Origin: W-Chloroflexi-9 sp045863195
GTDB taxonomy: Bacteria; Chloroflexota; Dehalococcoidia; UBA2979
Length of the DNA: 64,000 bases
Direction: 5' to 3'
Assembly (NCBI GenBank): GCA_045863195.1
Contig: BTUI01000011.1
Location: 1-64,000, forward strand
Both the position numbers and the translations under genes were made by a program. Each line of letters starts with the position of its first letter. The first letter of the stretch is position 1. Below the pieces are notes generated by a model, which did no database searches, had not been told where the DNA came from, and was given only the letters and a program-made list of their open reading frames with translations. Positions 57,324 through 64,000 of this stretch are shown here, in pieces.

Positions 57324-58727
57324 TCAGAAGACCCGCACGCGGAACGTCCCACAGTCCGCGGGTTTGATCTCGCCGTCGACATCCACGTTCATCGGCCGGG
57401 CCACGTACTTCATCAGGTGCGTGGCGATCGCGTCCGCGATGAACTCTTGCTCGCTGATCTGTTCGCTCAGCAGCCCCGCGTTCTGGTCGAAGATCGTGAA
57501 CGTGCGCGTGTTGCCGTCGTAGCGGATCGCGAACTCGTGGCCGCTCTGCCCGCGCTCACCGTCCACCTCCGCCTTCACCACGACCACCCCACTGAACGAA
57601 GTGTCGAGGTCGAACCACGGCTCGAGCATGGCATCGATCTCGGTGGCCATGCCGTCCGCGGTGTGTCCCTCGTACGCGCCGTCGATCTCCATCTCCCGCG
57701 AGCCGCCGCCGTCATCCGCGTCGTCGCCCTCGGCGTCGCTGTCGCTCTCGCCTTCGGCTGCGGCCCGCTGGTTGAAGTACTGGCGGAACTCGTCATGCCG
57801 CTGGTTCACGTTCTGCAGGGTCAGGCCGTTGAACCAGTCTGCCCCGTGGCCCTGCCCGCGCGCCCAGTCCACGAAGACCTGCGTCACGATGTCTGAGTCC
57901 GCCTGCATCCCGTTCACGATCAGGTCGAGCAGGTTCTTCAGCAGTCGAGCACGGCCGAGCGCGACCGTGGCCATGCCGCTCCGGTCGACCGTGGGGTTCA
58001 CGAAGTCCAGCAGATAGGCCGCCGTCAGCGCATTGCAGATGCCGGGAAGCCCGCGCCGCGTCATCTCATCGATCAGGCGGGAGGTGTCCCACTCCGCCTC
58101 ATTCGCGTCCGCAGCCAGGTCCTCGGCGATGCCCGGCCCGGCATGCTCGTCGGCGTCGCTCGCATCGGCGTCTGGCTCCGCGTCCGAGTCGTTCCCCGCG
58201 TCGTCACCGGACTCGTTGTCGGACTCCCCGGACTCGGCGTCCAGTTGCTCTGCGTCCGCCTGCGCCTCCGCCTGCGCCTGCTGCGCCGGGAGCCCGAGGA
58301 CATCGCGCGGGACGGTGATGTTCGCCGCCTCGAGCGCGGCGGCGGTCATCCAGTTTCCCTCATGTTCGAGGTCCATCGTGCCCTCGACCACGGAGTAGGA
58401 GTACTCGTAGCCTCCGTTGGCAGGCTTTCGCTTCCAGCGCTTCCCGTTGCGGTCCAGGCTGTCCCACACCTGCACCTGTTGGGCGTCGGGCGCACCCCAG
58501 GCACGGCTCACCGCGCGCGGCGGGAGACCGACGCGTACCGATGGGCGTCCCGCCCGCGGGCCGCCCGGTGGCGGCGCGTCCGTCTCCACGGCGCGGGCGA
58601 GGGCGCGCGTCGCGCGGTTGCCCGCGCGCTGCTGCAGGTCGAGCCACCCCGTGGCCGTCCGCCGCTTCGGGGCGTCCGGCCGCGCGGCGTCCGCATCAGC
58701 GGATCGATGCTCGCGCTCGAAGGGCAT
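57324..58727 (-). CDS. Predicted YopT/C58-like cysteine protease with injection-system-type N-terminal motif
   Basis: The 467-residue protein starts with a disordered N-terminus carrying LDLQQRAGNRATRALAR at 29-45, matching the LQR.AGN.AV..L motif found at the N-termini of many proteins linked to extracellular contractile injection systems. A region of about 80 residues follows with WDSLDRNGKRWKRK, then an acidic linker, and then a C-terminal domain with the triad spacing of YopT-type proteases: Cys231 in GLPGICNALTAAYLL, His397 in SGHEFAIRYD and Asp414 in FTIFDQNAGLL. Acidic inserts (about 160-200 and 325-345) interrupt it. The ATG at 58727 has GGAGGAG upstream. The effector role is inferred. 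Confidence 0.7.
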   Translation of the reverse strand: MPFEREHRSADADAARPDAPKRRTATGWLDLQQRAGNRATRALARAVETDAPPPGGPRAGRPSVRVGLPPRAVSRAWGAPDAQQVQVWDSLDRNGKRWKRKPANGGYEYSYSVVEGTMDLEHEGNWMTAAALEAANITVPRDVLGLPAQQAQAEAQADAEQLDAESGESDNESGDDAGNDSDAEPDADASDADEHAGPGIAEDLAADANEAEWDTSRLIDEMTRRGLPGICNALTAAYLLDFVNPTVDRSGMATVALGRARLLKNLLDLIVNGMQADSDIVTQVFVDWARGQGHGADWFNGLTLQNVNQRHDEFRQYFNQRAAAEGESDSDAEGDDADDGGGSREMEIDGAYEGHTADGMATEIDAMLEPWFDLDTSFSGVVVVKAEVDGERGQSGHEFAIRYDGNTRTFTIFDQNAGLLSEQISEQEFIADAIATHLMKYVARPMNVDVDGEIKPADCGTFRVRVF

Positions 58728-58761
58728 CCTCGCCGGCTCCTCCGCGCCGCCTCGATCGCTG

Positions 58762-59769
58762 TTAGCGGATCCGCACCGTTCGCCGAGCCAGCGCGGCGCC
58801 ACCGAGCGCGACCGCGAGCAGCGCGAGGCCGAGCATGGCCGTTGACGAGGCGCGGCCGGTCATCGGCGCGCCGTCGCCGGTCGCCGCGGGCGTAGGGGCG
58901 AGCCGCCCCTGGCTCACGCTCTGGACGAGGCTGAGCGTGCAGGCACCGACGCACGAGACGATCACCTGCTCGCTGCAGGTACCGGCACAGGCGGTGGACG
59001 TGGTCACGACCACGGTGCAGGGGCCGTCACAGGTGACCGGCGGGTCACCGGCGGGAGGATCCACGACCGGCGGGTCGGCTGGTGGCGGGTCGCCCCCGGG
59101 CGGGTCGTCCGCCGGCGGATCCACCTCGGGCGGCGCGGGGCCGCCGCACTCGCCGTCGCACGTGATCTCGGTGATGGTCGTACAGGGCCCGGCGCACTCG
59201 ATCTCGGTGAGTGGCGTGCAGGGGCCGTCGCAGATCGTCGTGATCGTCGTTTCGCAGTCGCCCTCGCACTCCGGCGCTTCGATGGTGCACTCGCCGACGC
59301 ACGAGGTGGATGTCGTCGTCGTGCAGAGGTCGTCGACGCAGTCGACCTCGACCTCCGGGCCGTCGAGGCCGGGCGGTGGGCAGGGGAGGAAGGCGCGGGA
59401 GCCCCGCTCGACCTCAATGCCCATCGCGCCGCCACCGCCACCCGCGCCACCGGCACCACCGGCACCACCGGCACCACCACCGGCCCCGCCAGCGCCACCT
59501 GCGCCACCTGCGCCGCCGCCACCGGCCCCGCCGGAGGGAGTCGCAGTCGGGGTCGGCGATGGGTCGGCCTCACCACCGGGTTCACCGAGCTCGATGCACG
59601 TGTATTCCTGCGCGTTCAGCGGCGTGAGGAGCGTGGAGCCGGGAGTCGCCCCATGCGCGGGTGAGGCGGCGAGCAGGACGAGGGCCGTCGCAATGACGGC
59701 TCCCAGGAGAACGAGGGCGTGCGCCCCCAGCGATCCGCGGACGCGCAGCGCAGCGTTCGACCTGAGCAC
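58762..59769 (-). CDS. Surface-anchored protein with cysteine-pair repeats and Gly/Ala-rich region
   Basis: The 335-residue protein has a signal peptide (LVLLGAVIATALVLLAAS.AHG), a Gly/Ala-rich run (79-115), nine cysteine pairs spaced about 12 residues apart (144/149, 157/161, 168/172, 180/184, 192/196, 204/208, 247/251, 261/265, 273/277, nearly all C-x-G-x-C or C-x3-C followed by Thr), a Pro/Asp-rich spacer (211-245), and a C-terminal APMTG motif, hydrophobic helix and RRTVRIR tail like an LPXTG-type sorting signal. I do not recognise the repeat family. It may form a disulfide-laddered fibre on the cell surface. A sortase is not in the window. Confidence 0.75.
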   Translation of the reverse strand: MLRSNAALRVRGSLGAHALVLLGAVIATALVLLAASPAHGATPGSTLLTPLNAQEYTCIELGEPGGEADPSPTPTATPSGGAGGGGAGGAGGAGGAGGGAGGAGGAGGAGGGGGAMGIEVERGSRAFLPCPPPGLDGPEVEVDCVDDLCTTTTSTSCVGECTIEAPECEGDCETTITTICDGPCTPLTEIECAGPCTTITEITCDGECGGPAPPEVDPPADDPPGGDPPPADPPVVDPPAGDPPVTCDGPCTVVVTTSTACAGTCSEQVIVSCVGACTLSLVQSVSQGRLAPTPAATGDGAPMTGRASSTAMLGLALLAVALGGAALARRTVRIR

Positions 59770-59965
59770 GTGGACTCCCTGTGGTGGGCGGGGGATGCGT
59801 CCCGGCGGCGATTCCGGGGACGCGGGGAAGATACGCCTTCCTCGGGCGCCCGCAACGGCGGGCGCGCCGAGGCGGGTCGGCGGGGCCGCCCGTCATCGCG
59901 CTTGTAATCGTCCGCGTGCTGTGGCACTGTCCGCCCGTCCACCCGATAGGGAGAGGACGGCCCCC

Positions 59966-61345
59966 GTGGCCGACCACGCGACCGACGCCCCCGCTGCCGT
60001 ACGGCCCCTGCCGAGGTTGCCCGCGTCCATCGGCGGCCGCCCCATCTTCTACGGCTGGTACATCGTCGGCGCTGCGTTCATCGCCTCGATGATGGGCACG
60101 GGCGTCCAGGTCTACTCGCTCGGCGCGTTCCTGAAGCCGATGACGGAAGACCTCGGCTGGACGCGGACTGATCTGTCGCTCGGCCAGACCATCTCGACGC
60201 TCTGCTCCGGGATCGTTGCGTTCTGGGTCGGGCCGCTGCTCGACCGGCACGGTGGCCGCGTACTCATGGTCGCCGGCGCGGTCGCGATGGGGATCGGCTT
60301 CCTCGCGCTCGGCCTCGTGCACTCGTTGTGGCAGTACTACCTGGTGAAGGGCGTGCTGGTGACGGCCGGCTCGGCGATGACCGGGCTGGTGGTCGTGAAC
60401 GTCGCGCTCTCCAACTGGTTCATGCGCCGGCGAGGCGTCGCCATTGGCATCGCGGCGATGGGCGTCTCCGTCGCCGCGCTCATCACGCCGCTGCTCGCCA
60501 CGCAACTGATCGAGGCGTTCGGATGGCGGATGGCCTGGGCGCTGCTTGGAGTCACGATCCCGTTCCTGATCGTGCCCATGTCACTGTTCGTCATGCGCCG
60601 TCGCCCGGAGGACCACGGGCTGGAGCCGGATGGCGGCGCGGTCGCATCCTCCCGCCCGCTCTCCAAGTCCCGGGCTACCTCGGCGGCGCTACAGGGCGTG
60701 GTCTGGACGCGACGGCAGGCGATGCGGACGCGCAGCCTGTGGATGCTCAGCGCCGCGTTCTCGCTCGGCAGCATGGGCCTCAGCGCGCTCTTCCTGCACC
60801 TGATCCCCTACCTCTCCGACAGCGGCCTGAGCAGCGCGCAGGCGGCGAGCGTGTTCGGGATGGTGGGGCTGGCGGGGCTGATCTCCAAGCCGTTGTGGGG
60901 CCTTGCGCTGGACCGCTTCAACATCAACTACTGCGCGGCCTCCGAGTTCCTGCTGATGGGCCTCGGTCTCTTCTCTGTGACGCTGGTGGACCACGTCCTG
61001 CTGCTCCACCTGGCCGTGTTCCTCCTCGGCGTTGGCATCGGCGGCGTCAGCACGGTGCAGGAGGTGGTGTGGGCGGACTACTTCGGCCGCGCCACGATCG
61101 GCATGATCCGAGGCCTGACGCGGCCGTTCACTGTGCTCGCGAGTGCCGGCGGCCCCGTCTTCGCCGCGCTCGCCTATGACACGCGCGGCTCCTATGAACT
61201 CGCCTTCTACGTCTTCATCGCGACCTACGTGGCTGCCGCCGCCGTCGTCCTCGTGACCCCGTACCCGAAGCCGCCCCCGGGCGAGGATGCGGACGCACCG
61301 CGCGAGTCCACCGCGCCCGCGTCGCGCCCCGCCGCGGCGCGCTGA
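59966..61345 (+). CDS. Major facilitator superfamily transporter
   Basis: A 459-residue, 12-helix MFS transporter. It begins GGRPIFYGWYIVGAAFIASMMGTGVQVYSLGAFLKPM, has the DRHGGR loop after helix 2 (motif A) and a large central loop, and resembles the oxalate/formate antiporter and monocarboxylate transporter branch. The start is the GTG at 59966, with GGGAGAGG upstream; earlier openings run through the antisense surface-protein gene. Substrate is unknown, probably an organic acid anion. Confidence 0.9.
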   Translation: MADHATDAPAAVRPLPRLPASIGGRPIFYGWYIVGAAFIASMMGTGVQVYSLGAFLKPMTEDLGWTRTDLSLGQTISTLCSGIVAFWVGPLLDRHGGRVLMVAGAVAMGIGFLALGLVHSLWQYYLVKGVLVTAGSAMTGLVVVNVALSNWFMRRRGVAIGIAAMGVSVAALITPLLATQLIEAFGWRMAWALLGVTIPFLIVPMSLFVMRRRPEDHGLEPDGGAVASSRPLSKSRATSAALQGVVWTRRQAMRTRSLWMLSAAFSLGSMGLSALFLHLIPYLSDSGLSSAQAASVFGMVGLAGLISKPLWGLALDRFNINYCAASEFLLMGLGLFSVTLVDHVLLLHLAVFLLGVGIGGVSTVQEVVWADYFGRATIGMIRGLTRPFTVLASAGGPVFAALAYDTRGSYELAFYVFIATYVAAAAVVLVTPYPKPPPGEDADAPRESTAPASRPAAAR

Positions 61346-61365
61346 CCGAGGCCGCTCTCCTCGCG

Positions 61366-61905
61366 CTAGTGGCTCCCAGCGGCGTCACGTTCCGCCTCGA
61401 TCGTGCGCTCGATGTTGAGGCGCGCAAGCGAGTGCAGTGCTGGCGCCGGGAATCGCGCCGAGGGGTTCGCCTGGAACTCGTACCAGACGCCGCCGCGCTC
61501 CCAGCGGAGGTAGACGACGGCCGGGCCAAGGCCGGCGGGGCTGTCGAACCCTCGGACGGCGGTGCCGCGCACGGTCCAGTCGAGGTGGGAGGCCCCGTCC
61601 GGGATCTGCGTGAAGCGCCGGATCGACCGCGACTGGCTGAGCAGGAACAGCGGCCCGTCCGCCTCCACCGTGAACGTCAGCCGAGGGGTGCCGTCCGGCC
61701 GGTCGACCGACACCGCGCCGATGCCCATGGCGCTGCCGGTGCCGCATGGCGTCACCGGGTCGAAGTCGAGCACCGCGCGCGCCTCGGCCAGCCGCTCCGC
61801 CTGCTCCGGTGTGAGCGCGAGTGCCGCGCACCCTGCCCCGTCCGGAGCGCACCCGGCGAGGATCAGCGTCACCAGCGCCAGCATCACTGTCACCGTGGTC
61901 CTCAT
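61366..61905 (-). CDS. Small lipoprotein of unknown function
   Basis: The 179-residue protein has a lipoprotein signal ending LILAGC and a mature region of beta-strands and helices (RLTFTVEADGPLFLLSQSRSI, HLDWTVRGTAVRGFD, VVYLRWERGGVWYEFQANPS). I do not recognise the family. It converges on the MFS gene (20 bases apart) and is divergent from DUF817. Confidence 0.7.
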   Translation of the reverse strand: MRTTVTVMLALVTLILAGCAPDGAGCAALALTPEQAERLAEARAVLDFDPVTPCGTGSAMGIGAVSVDRPDGTPRLTFTVEADGPLFLLSQSRSIRRFTQIPDGASHLDWTVRGTAVRGFDSPAGLGPAVVYLRWERGGVWYEFQANPSARFPAPALHSLARLNIERTIEAERDAAGSH

Positions 61906-61986
61906 CGCCGCCGACGGTACGCCTCGCGCGGTGGCGTCGGTACGATCCCCGCGGTGCACCGAGGCGTGCGGGAGGGCGAGGCGGAC

Positions 61987-62835
61987 GTGCGCGAGGTGCA
62001 GCCCGCCACCGCGCGTGCCTCCGGGCTCGTGTTCCTCGCGGCGCAACTGGTGCGGTTCGGGTGGCAGGAGGCGCTCTCCTGCGTCTTCCCGGTCGTCATC
62101 TTCGTGGCGCTCGCGGTCACGGACGCCGTCCCGCTCCCGCTGTTGCCTCGCTACGACTGGCTGCTCGCCATCTGCCTCGGGATGCAGTGGTGGATGGTGC
62201 GGTCCGGCCTGGAGACGCACGACGAACTCAAGGTCATCTCCGTCTTCCACCTGATCGGGCTCGCGCTCGAGCTGTTCAAGGTGCACCACGGCTCGTGGGT
62301 CTACCCGGACGAGGCGTACAGCAAGGTGTTCGGTGTCCCGCTCTACAGCGGCTTCATGTACGCCACCGTCGCCAGTTACCTCTGCCAGGCGTGGCGTCGC
62401 CTCGATGTTGGGCTGGTGCGCTGGCCCCCGTTCGCGCTGGTCGTGCCGCTGGCGGCGGCGATCTACCTCAACTTCTTCTGGCACCACTACTGGCGCGACG
62501 TGCGCTGGTGGCTCACGGCCCTGGTGCTCGTCGTCTTCTGGCGGGCGTGGGTCACGTTCGTCGTGGGCGGCATCCGCTACCGGATGCCGGTGGTGCTGGC
62601 ATTCGCACTCGTGGGCTTCTTCATCTGGATCGCGGAGAACATCGCGACCTACTTCGGGGCGTGGCAGTACCCCGACCAGGCGGAGGCGTGGCGGATCGTC
62701 CACGTGGCGAAGGTGTCGTCCTGGCTGCTGCTCGTGATCGTCTCGTTCCTCATCGTCGCCACCCTGAAGCTGGTGAAGGACCGCCGCGCCGGCCGTCCGC
62801 CCGGCACCCCCGCCAGCGAAGACGCCCGCCCCTGA
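61987..62835 (+). CDS. DUF817 family integral membrane protein
   Basis: The 282-residue protein has about eight helices and the DUF817 features FGWQEALSCVFPVVIFVALA, KVHHGSWVYPDEAYSKVFGVPLYSGFMYATV, YRMPVVLAFALVGFFIWIAENIATYFGAWQYP and WLLLVIVSFLIVA. The function of the family is unknown. The GTG at 61987, six to sixteen bases after GGAGGGCGAG, is chosen among three in-frame GTG codons. Confidence 0.85.
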   Translation: MREVQPATARASGLVFLAAQLVRFGWQEALSCVFPVVIFVALAVTDAVPLPLLPRYDWLLAICLGMQWWMVRSGLETHDELKVISVFHLIGLALELFKVHHGSWVYPDEAYSKVFGVPLYSGFMYATVASYLCQAWRRLDVGLVRWPPFALVVPLAAAIYLNFFWHHYWRDVRWWLTALVLVVFWRAWVTFVVGGIRYRMPVVLAFALVGFFIWIAENIATYFGAWQYPDQAEAWRIVHVAKVSSWLLLVIVSFLIVATLKLVKDRRAGRPPGTPASEDARP

Positions 62836-63007
62836 CCGCGGCGCGTCCGAGGCGGAGCCGCCTCAAGCCTTGCGGGTCGACCGGCGGACGACCCCCGGGT
62901 GGCTGCGCGGATGTCAGTCGCCCACGGGTATATCCTTGCCTCGTTCGCGAGGTGCGGGACAGCCGTCCGGCGCTCGCGTCCTGCCTCGTTGACCAGCGCG
63001 GAGGCTG

Positions 63008-64000
63008 ATGACTGTGGCGAAGCGGGTGTACGTCGGCATGAGCGCTGACCTGATCCATCCCGGTCATCTCAACGTGTTGCGGCGAGCCCGAGAGCTCGGG
63101 TCGGTGACGGTCGGCTTGCTGACGGACGAGGCGATCGCGAGCTACAAGCGCGTGCCGTTCATGACGTTCGAGCAGCGTCGGGAGATGGTCGCGAGCCTGA
63201 AGGATGTCGACGAAGTCATCCCCCAGCGCACGCTCGACTACGTCCCGAACCTTGAACTCCTGAAGCCGGATTACGTGGTCCACGGTGATGACTGGCGCGT
63301 CGGGCCGCAGCAGGCGACCAGGCAGCGGGTGATCGAGGCGCTGCGAGGGTGGGGCGGCGAACTCGTCGAGGTGCCCTACACCGAGGGCATCTCCTCCACG
63401 CAACTCCACGCGGCGATGCGAGAGATCGGCACCACGCCCGCGATCCGGCTCCGGGCGCTGCGACGTCTCCTCGCGAGCAAGCCGCTCTCCCGGTTCATGG
63501 AAGTCCACAACGGGCTCACCGGGCTCATCGTGGAGCGTGCCCAGGTCGACCTGCCCGCGGGACGCCGCGAATTCGATGGCATGTGGGCCAGCAGCCTCAC
63601 GGACTCGACGATCCGCGGGAAGCCCGACATCGAGGCGGTCGACGTCTCGACGCGGATGCTCTCACTCCACGACGTGCTGGAGGTGACCACCAAGCCGATC
63701 ATCTACGACGGTGACACCGGTGGTAAGCCGGAGCACTTCCACTTCACGGTGCGCACGCTCGAACGCCTGGGCGTCTCCGCCGTGATCATCGAGGACAAGA
63801 CCGGGCTGAAGAAGAACTCGCTCCTCGGGAACGACGTGCCACAGACACAGGAGTCGATCGACAACTTCAGCCTGAAGATCACGACCGGCAAGAAGGCGCA
63901 GGCGACCGACGAGTTCATGATCATCGCTCGCATCGAGAGTCTCATCCTCGGGCGCGGGCAGGACGACGCGCTCGAACGCGCACGGGCGTTCATTGCGGCC
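63008..64000 (+). CDS. Nucleotidyltransferase - phosphoenolpyruvate phosphomutase fusion (truncated by window end)
   Basis: At least 331 residues remain open at the right edge. The N-terminus (1-145) is a cytidylyltransferase-type nucleotidyltransferase with HPGH at 17-20 and YTEGISST at 124-131. From about 155 follows an isocitrate-lyase-like barrel of PEP phosphomutase, with WASSLTDS, YDGDTGG and the diagnostic EDKTGLKKNS (262-271). PEP phosphomutase makes phosphonopyruvate, the entry to phosphonate natural products and phosphonolipids; fused nucleotidyltransferases activate the phosphonate product (PntC type). GGAGG precedes an ATG at 63008 and a GTG at 63014; the latter has the better spacing. 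The upstream gap (62836-63007) has no gene. Confidence 0.88.
   Translation, partial: MTVAKRVYVGMSADLIHPGHLNVLRRARELGSVTVGLLTDEAIASYKRVPFMTFEQRREMVASLKDVDEVIPQRTLDYVPNLELLKPDYVVHGDDWRVGPQQATRQRVIEALRGWGGELVEVPYTEGISSTQLHAAMREIGTTPAIRLRALRRLLASKPLSRFMEVHNGLTGLIVERAQVDLPAGRREFDGMWASSLTDSTIRGKPDIEAVDVSTRMLSLHDVLEVTTKPIIYDGDTGGKPEHFHFTVRTLERLGVSAVIIEDKTGLKKNSLLGNDVPQTQESIDNFSLKITTGKKAQATDEFMIIARIESLILGRGQDDALERARAFIAA

Noticed and set aside
59430..59540. GGC/ACC-rich tandem DNA repeat as a CRISPR-like or satellite element
   Set aside because: It is in frame and encodes the Gly/Ala-rich linker of the surface protein; there are no spacers or constant repeat units.
57324..59769. A local contractile injection system or secretion cluster
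   Set aside because: Only the candidate effector is present; no sheath, tube, baseplate or secretion genes lie within the window.
1..64000. Insertion sequences, prophage genes, CRISPR arrays or rRNA genes
   Set aside because: No transposase, integrase, capsid or repeat-spacer pattern was seen on either strand; the recombinase-like fold in the GreA-like protein has no catalytic domain.

Overview
The window is a very GC-rich, tightly packed bacterial chromosome segment with 68 protein genes, one leader peptide and one tRNA. I see no insertion sequences, phage genes or CRISPR arrays. The gene set points to an aerobic heterotroph: a caa3-type cytochrome oxidase, a complete System I (Ccm) cytochrome c maturation operon, Ku/LigD end joining, a CoxMSL-type molybdenum hydroxylase and pyrroline-5-carboxylate dehydrogenase. 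Lipoproteins, an xPxTG-like surface anchor, a coaD/SepIVA-like gene pair and leaderless promoters resemble Actinobacteria and Chloroflexota. My best inference is a high-GC Chloroflexota (Dehalococcoidia/Tepidiforma-like), drawn from overall flavour and not from a marker-gene comparison.

Layout. 0-7 kb: rsmD-coaD-sepIVA-like on the plus strand, then a serine-less hydrolase-like lipoprotein and leuS, with what looks like a leucine attenuator, on the minus strand, and a PQQ-type dehydrogenase lipoprotein. 7-12.3 kb: an aldo/keto reductase, then a four-gene membrane redox operon (acidic/His-rich anchored protein, small anchored protein, ApbE, ferric-reductase-like b-type protein) divergent from an OmpR/histidine kinase pair, with five TGTGA/TCACA boxes between them. 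12.3-19 kb: tRNA-Ala(GGC), GDPD, CoA-transferase, rsmG, an unusual GreA-like fusion and an ABC-2 exporter. 19-33.6 kb is the respiratory block: ctaB, the ccm operon, divergent ctaCDEF, and two tandem ctaG genes.

33.6-46.3 kb: nadE behind a palindromic operator, a three-gene cluster of degenerate ROK- and DegT-like proteins, folP, an Excalibur-domain protein, an acetyltransferase, an amidase with a small partner, and a ku-ligD operon. 46.4-53.8 kb: the molybdenum hydroxylase with a MoaD/ThiS-like protein, PspC/LiaF-like envelope-stress genes, a GAF-PAS sensor, and an HMA protein with an extra cysteine-rich domain. 53.9-64 kb: pruA, a secreted barrel-like protein, YajQ, a predicted YopT/C58-like cysteine protease carrying an N-terminal motif typical of contractile-injection-system cargo, a surface protein with nine cysteine-pair repeats, an MFS transporter, DUF817, and at the right edge a truncated nucleotidyltransferase-PEP phosphomutase fusion, the entry enzyme of phosphonate synthesis.

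The items most worth following are the leuS attenuator, the YopT-like effector candidate, the two-component redox module with its shared binding boxes, the PEP mutase fusion at the edge, and the cysteine-repeat surface protein. No stretch over 300 bases lacks a gene; the largest gaps (31337-31614 and 27154-27393) hold a terminator and divergent promoters.
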